From positions 62,001 through 126,000 of the forward strand of contig JAQVVR010000003.1 in NCBI GenBank assembly GCA_028698875.1: a stretch of DNA of 64,000 bases, in the 5' to 3' direction. Both the position numbers and the translations under genes were made by a program. The stretch comes from Candidatus Izemoplasmatales bacterium. Lineage in GTDB: Bacteria; Bacillota_I; Bacilli_A; Izemoplasmatales; Hujiaoplasmataceae. The first letter of the stretch is position 1. The number at the start of each line of letters is the position of its first letter. Shown here one piece after another: positions 61,504 to 64,000 of this stretch. The notes beneath the pieces were generated by a model. That model did not search any database and was not told the origin of the DNA. It was given only the letters and a program-made list of their open reading frames with translations.

Positions 61504-62214
61504 ATCACGACCATTAAGATTATAAAATGGATAGCAATTATTGCGATGACGTTTGACCATATCGCATATCATTTATTACCTGAAGGAATTATATATGATA
61601 TCTTTCGAGATATCGGTAGAGTTGCTTATCCATTATTTGCTTTTATGATTGCCGAAGGCTTTCGTCACACGCATAACGTGTGGCGCTACCTTGGAAGACT
61701 ATTCTTTGCCGCCCTGATATCAGAAGCTGTAATCTTTATTGTATTCCTTACAACCGGTGATGCTTCCAACTTTCTCAGTACAAATGTATTTATCCCACTG
61801 GTCATGGGGCTTGTTACAATAATATTTATTTTTCACAAGAAATGGTTCGTTAAAATGTTAATTCTTCCCGTTCTCGTTTTGTCATACATTCTCCCGCTTC
61901 AATATGGATTGTATGGCGTATTGATGATACTTATTTTTGGAGTATTACCAAATCGGTGGTTACAACTAACTGCTTTTGTTATCATGAGTTTATTTTTTAT
62001 CGAGTGGCCGATGCTAAGTCTACTAGATTGGGATGCTCGATATTTGGGAATAAGTCAATGGTTTTCGCTATTAGCGTTTATCCCAATATTTTTATACAAT
62101 GGAAGACTCGGCAAATATAATAAATGGTTTTTCTATATCTATTATCCGTTCCATATTGCCATAATTTTTATAATTAAAACAAACATCTTATCACAATTCA
62201 TATCATTAAAATAG
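61504..62214 (+). CDS. TraX-like membrane protein, apparent non-AUG start
   Basis: A protein of ~236 residues with about seven membrane helices and the TraX motif MTFDHIAYHLL...GRVAYPLFAFMIAEGF. TraX acetylates F-pilin in E. coli; chromosomal relatives in Bacillota are uncharacterised membrane acyltransferases. The first in-frame ATG is at 61546, but sequence homologous to the TraX N-terminus (IKIIKWIAIIA) lies upstream. Between the in-frame stop at 61498 and that ATG there is no ATG, GTG or TTG. A run of eight G then TGAACT precedes ATC at 61504, so an ATC (or ACG/ATT) start is inferred. Confidence 0.7.
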   Translation: MTTIKIIKWIAIIAMTFDHIAYHLLPEGIIYDIFRDIGRVAYPLFAFMIAEGFRHTHNVWRYLGRLFFAALISEAVIFIVFLTTGDASNFLSTNVFIPLVMGLVTIIFIFHKKWFVKMLILPVLVLSYILPLQYGLYGVLMILIFGVLPNRWLQLTAFVIMSLFFIEWPMLSLLDWDARYLGISQWFSLLAFIPIFLYNGRLGKYNKWFFYIYYPFHIAIIFIIKTNILSQFISLK

Positions 62215-62241
62215 ATGGCCCAACTGAGCCATCTATTTTAA
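62209..62241. terminator. Terminator between the TraX-like gene and fbp
   Basis: ATAGATGGC (62211-62219) and GCCATCTAT (62228-62236) form a perfect 9-bp stem, T-rich on the plus strand and moderately so on the minus strand. The TraX stop codon overlaps the stem. Confidence 0.85.
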
Positions 62242-62275
62242 ATGTTTGCATATAAAAACTAAAAAATCACATCAA

Positions 62276-64000
62276 TCAATGAGTTTTTTCTTTGATCGAG
62301 CCATCCGAATAACATTCAAGTAACCGACGCAGATCATTAATGCGATCCTTCAATTCTTTGCCTTTATCGGTATCATAAATATATGTTCTTCTCGTATTGA
62401 TGTCTTCATTATGGGTGACAGCAATAATATCCCGTTCGGAAGCGATCAACTCTTCGGATGAATCAAATCGTTCATGACTGACAAGTGAAATCGAATGTGA
62501 GTCGCTTATCAATGTATAACCGCCAATGGATGTTTCTTTGGAATATTGCCTACTCATTCCGCCATCAATACTATAAATTCGGTTATCAGCCAAAACAACT
62601 TCATGAGTGGCAGTGACATCATGAGGAACATGACCATTAATAATGTTAGAATGATCCCAATCTAAATCAAATTCCTTATAGATTTTCTTTAATACGGTTT
62701 TATTGAGTCTCACTTTGAAATATGGATCAGTTGTTTCTTGGTGCGTTTGCTTATCAGCGATAAAATACCGTTCAAACGTTTTCATTGCGTTTTTCCCGAA
62801 TAATGGACTTGCTGGTCCTTGCCATAAAAATAAAAAGTAGTCACTATCAGGATTTTTTGTAGCATACCGATTTTGGTAAGCGTGGCGTATTTTTTGTTCT
62901 AAAACCTCAAATAAAGCTTTTCCCGAATAAATGGTTCCATCAATAACTTGACCACGGAAATCACCTTCTTCAGTGAATGGGATTGCCGCATGAAATAACA
63001 AGTTATTATTATATTTCTTGAACATTTCACCCTTCTGAAACATAAACAAAATATGTTCTTGGAGCATGTCATTATACAAGAACAACTGAACTAAGTGATC
63101 CATAATCACTTTTTCTTCTTTTGTCAGTCGATATGGATCGTGATCAAAATCGATAGTCGGAAACGATGAATCAAGAAGCGGGTATGTGGTATTATCAATC
63201 GTTATTGTTTTATTTAGTATATCAATCTTGTCAAGCAATAAGCGATCATCTAAATGGAAATCGGGATTGCGTTTGATAACTGTCTGTTCAAGTTTAAATT
63301 GAATTATAGCAATGCATTTATGAATTTTGGCTACAAATTGCCGGTCATCTTCGTTAATATCATTATCAACACTTTTAGGCATGAATTCCTTACAAGGATC
63401 GTTATTATAAATTTTATGAGCAAGTCGCGCTAATGGAACAAGATTGAACCCATACCCATCTTCTAAGCAATCGAGGTTGTTATACCGGGCAGCGATACGA
63501 ATAACATTGGCAATCATCAATTCTGATCCGCAAGCCGCTCCCATCCAGATGATATCATGGTTTCCCCATTGAATATCAACCTCTTTTTTTGGTAGCAGTT
63601 TCTGTAATACCCGGTGTGGTTGACTACCGCGGTCAAAAATATCACCCACAATATGAAGACGATCAATTGCTAGATTTCGAATCAATTTACTGACTTGGAC
63701 AATAAATTCGTTTTGACGATTAGTCGAAAAAATCGCTTCAATAATTGCTTTATAATATCGAATTTTATCATCATTTTCGTGCGACTCGTACAACAATTCC
63801 TGAATAACATAAGCAAACTCGGTAGGAAGACACTTTTGAACTTTACTTTTAGTATATTTACTGGCAACATTTAAACAGATAGCCATCATATGCGATAAGA
63901 TATCTTTAAGCATGATTTTCATCTTGGTCTGTGAAAGCTGATTTTGATACTTTCGGAGCATCTCTTTGGGATAATATATGAAAAAAGCTAAACGGCATTT
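62276..64000 (-). CDS. fbp: Fructose-1,6-bisphosphatase class III, C-terminal part (partial)
   Basis: The frame stays open upstream to the right edge of the window, so the start is outside. The visible ~575 residues contain the metallophosphatase motifs VGDIFDRGSQP, QWGNHDIIWMGAA, a GHVPHD and a YSIDGGMS segment as in Bacillus Fbp (class III, ~670 residues); roughly the first 85 residues are missing, including the first metal motif. It hydrolyses fructose-1,6-bisphosphate in gluconeogenesis, needed by a cell living on amino acids and purines. Confidence 0.93.
   Translation of the reverse strand, partial: KCRLAFFIYYPKEMLRKYQNQLSQTKMKIMLKDILSHMMAICLNVASKYTKSKVQKCLPTEFAYVIQELLYESHENDDKIRYYKAIIEAIFSTNRQNEFIVQVSKLIRNLAIDRLHIVGDIFDRGSQPHRVLQKLLPKKEVDIQWGNHDIIWMGAACGSELMIANVIRIAARYNNLDCLEDGYGFNLVPLARLAHKIYNNDPCKEFMPKSVDNDINEDDRQFVAKIHKCIAIIQFKLEQTVIKRNPDFHLDDRLLLDKIDILNKTITIDNTTYPLLDSSFPTIDFDHDPYRLTKEEKVIMDHLVQLFLYNDMLQEHILFMFQKGEMFKKYNNNLLFHAAIPFTEEGDFRGQVIDGTIYSGKALFEVLEQKIRHAYQNRYATKNPDSDYFLFLWQGPASPLFGKNAMKTFERYFIADKQTHQETTDPYFKVRLNKTVLKKIYKEFDLDWDHSNIINGHVPHDVTATHEVVLADNRIYSIDGGMSRQYSKETSIGGYTLISDSHSISLVSHERFDSSEELIASERDIIAVTHNEDINTRRTYIYDTDKGKELKDRINDLRRLLECYSDGSIKEKTH

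Noticed and set aside
1-64000. UGA read as tryptophan (Mycoplasma code)
   Set aside because: Many genes end with TGA in ATGA overlaps and in-frame tryptophans use TGG.

Overview
The window is AT-rich, about 90 % coding and tightly packed, with long one-directional operons, strong AGGAGG-type ribosome sites and near-consensus sigma-70 promoters. UGA acts as a stop (kal, kce and others) and UGG codes for Trp, so the standard bacterial code applies. Gene content (lysine, proline and purine fermentation, [FeFe] hydrogenase, class III fructose bisphosphatase, surface lipoproteins, VTC/DUF4956 genes) points to an anaerobic, amino-acid and purine fermenting member of the Bacillota or the Izemoplasma/Acholeplasma side of that group. 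That placement is inference; no 16S or marker gene is present. No mobile element, CRISPR array or phage gene was seen.

Layout. (1) 1-6605, minus strand: a lysine-fermentation operon (maoC-atoD-atoA-kal-kce-kdd-kamA-kamB-kamD) behind a consensus promoter and a lysine riboswitch whose terminator geometry suggests an ON switch. (2) 6751-9913: a DUF4956 / VTC / beta-helix lipoprotein trio. (3) 10268-30842: an anaerobic purine-degradation region. guaD stands divergently. The minus strand holds arcC, mocA, one complete xanthine-dehydrogenase-type trimer, a decayed membrane-protein gene, a THEP1-like NTPase, a dihydropyrimidinase, ssnA, a PreA-like Fe-S flavoprotein, a second xanthine dehydrogenase trimer, adenine deaminase, two fold-type-II PLP enzymes, ygeY and ygeW. 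No YgfK or canonical YgeX is encoded here. (4) 30861-34682: a hydABC-like [FeFe] hydrogenase operon behind a long structured leader. (5) 34799-44350: a nuclease-like protein of unknown role, a GH32 glycosidase with an odd Cys-rich partner, PdxR/PdxST, an M32 carboxypeptidase, and a PadR regulator with a DUF1700/DUF4097 protein.

(6) 44386-49271: a multisubunit dye-linked proline-dehydrogenase-type operon ending in P5C dehydrogenase. (7) 49399-53251: SDR reductase plus thiolase, then RidA and an MFS transporter. (8) 53370-64000: a large lipoprotein with a structured leader, a UPF0316 membrane protein, tRNA-Ala(GGC), a methyltransferase, a GT-C-like membrane protein, a GNAT-SGNH fusion, a zinc-ribbon membrane protein, a TraX-like protein, and the 3' part of fbp.

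The genes fit a single energy scheme. Lysine goes to crotonyl-CoA, acetoacetate and acetyl-CoA. Purines go through hydroxylation, ring opening and carbamoyl transfer to carbamoyl phosphate and then ATP (YgeW with carbamate kinase). Proline goes to glutamate. Electrons leave as H2. Pyridoxal phosphate for the aminomutase and PLP lyases comes from PdxST.
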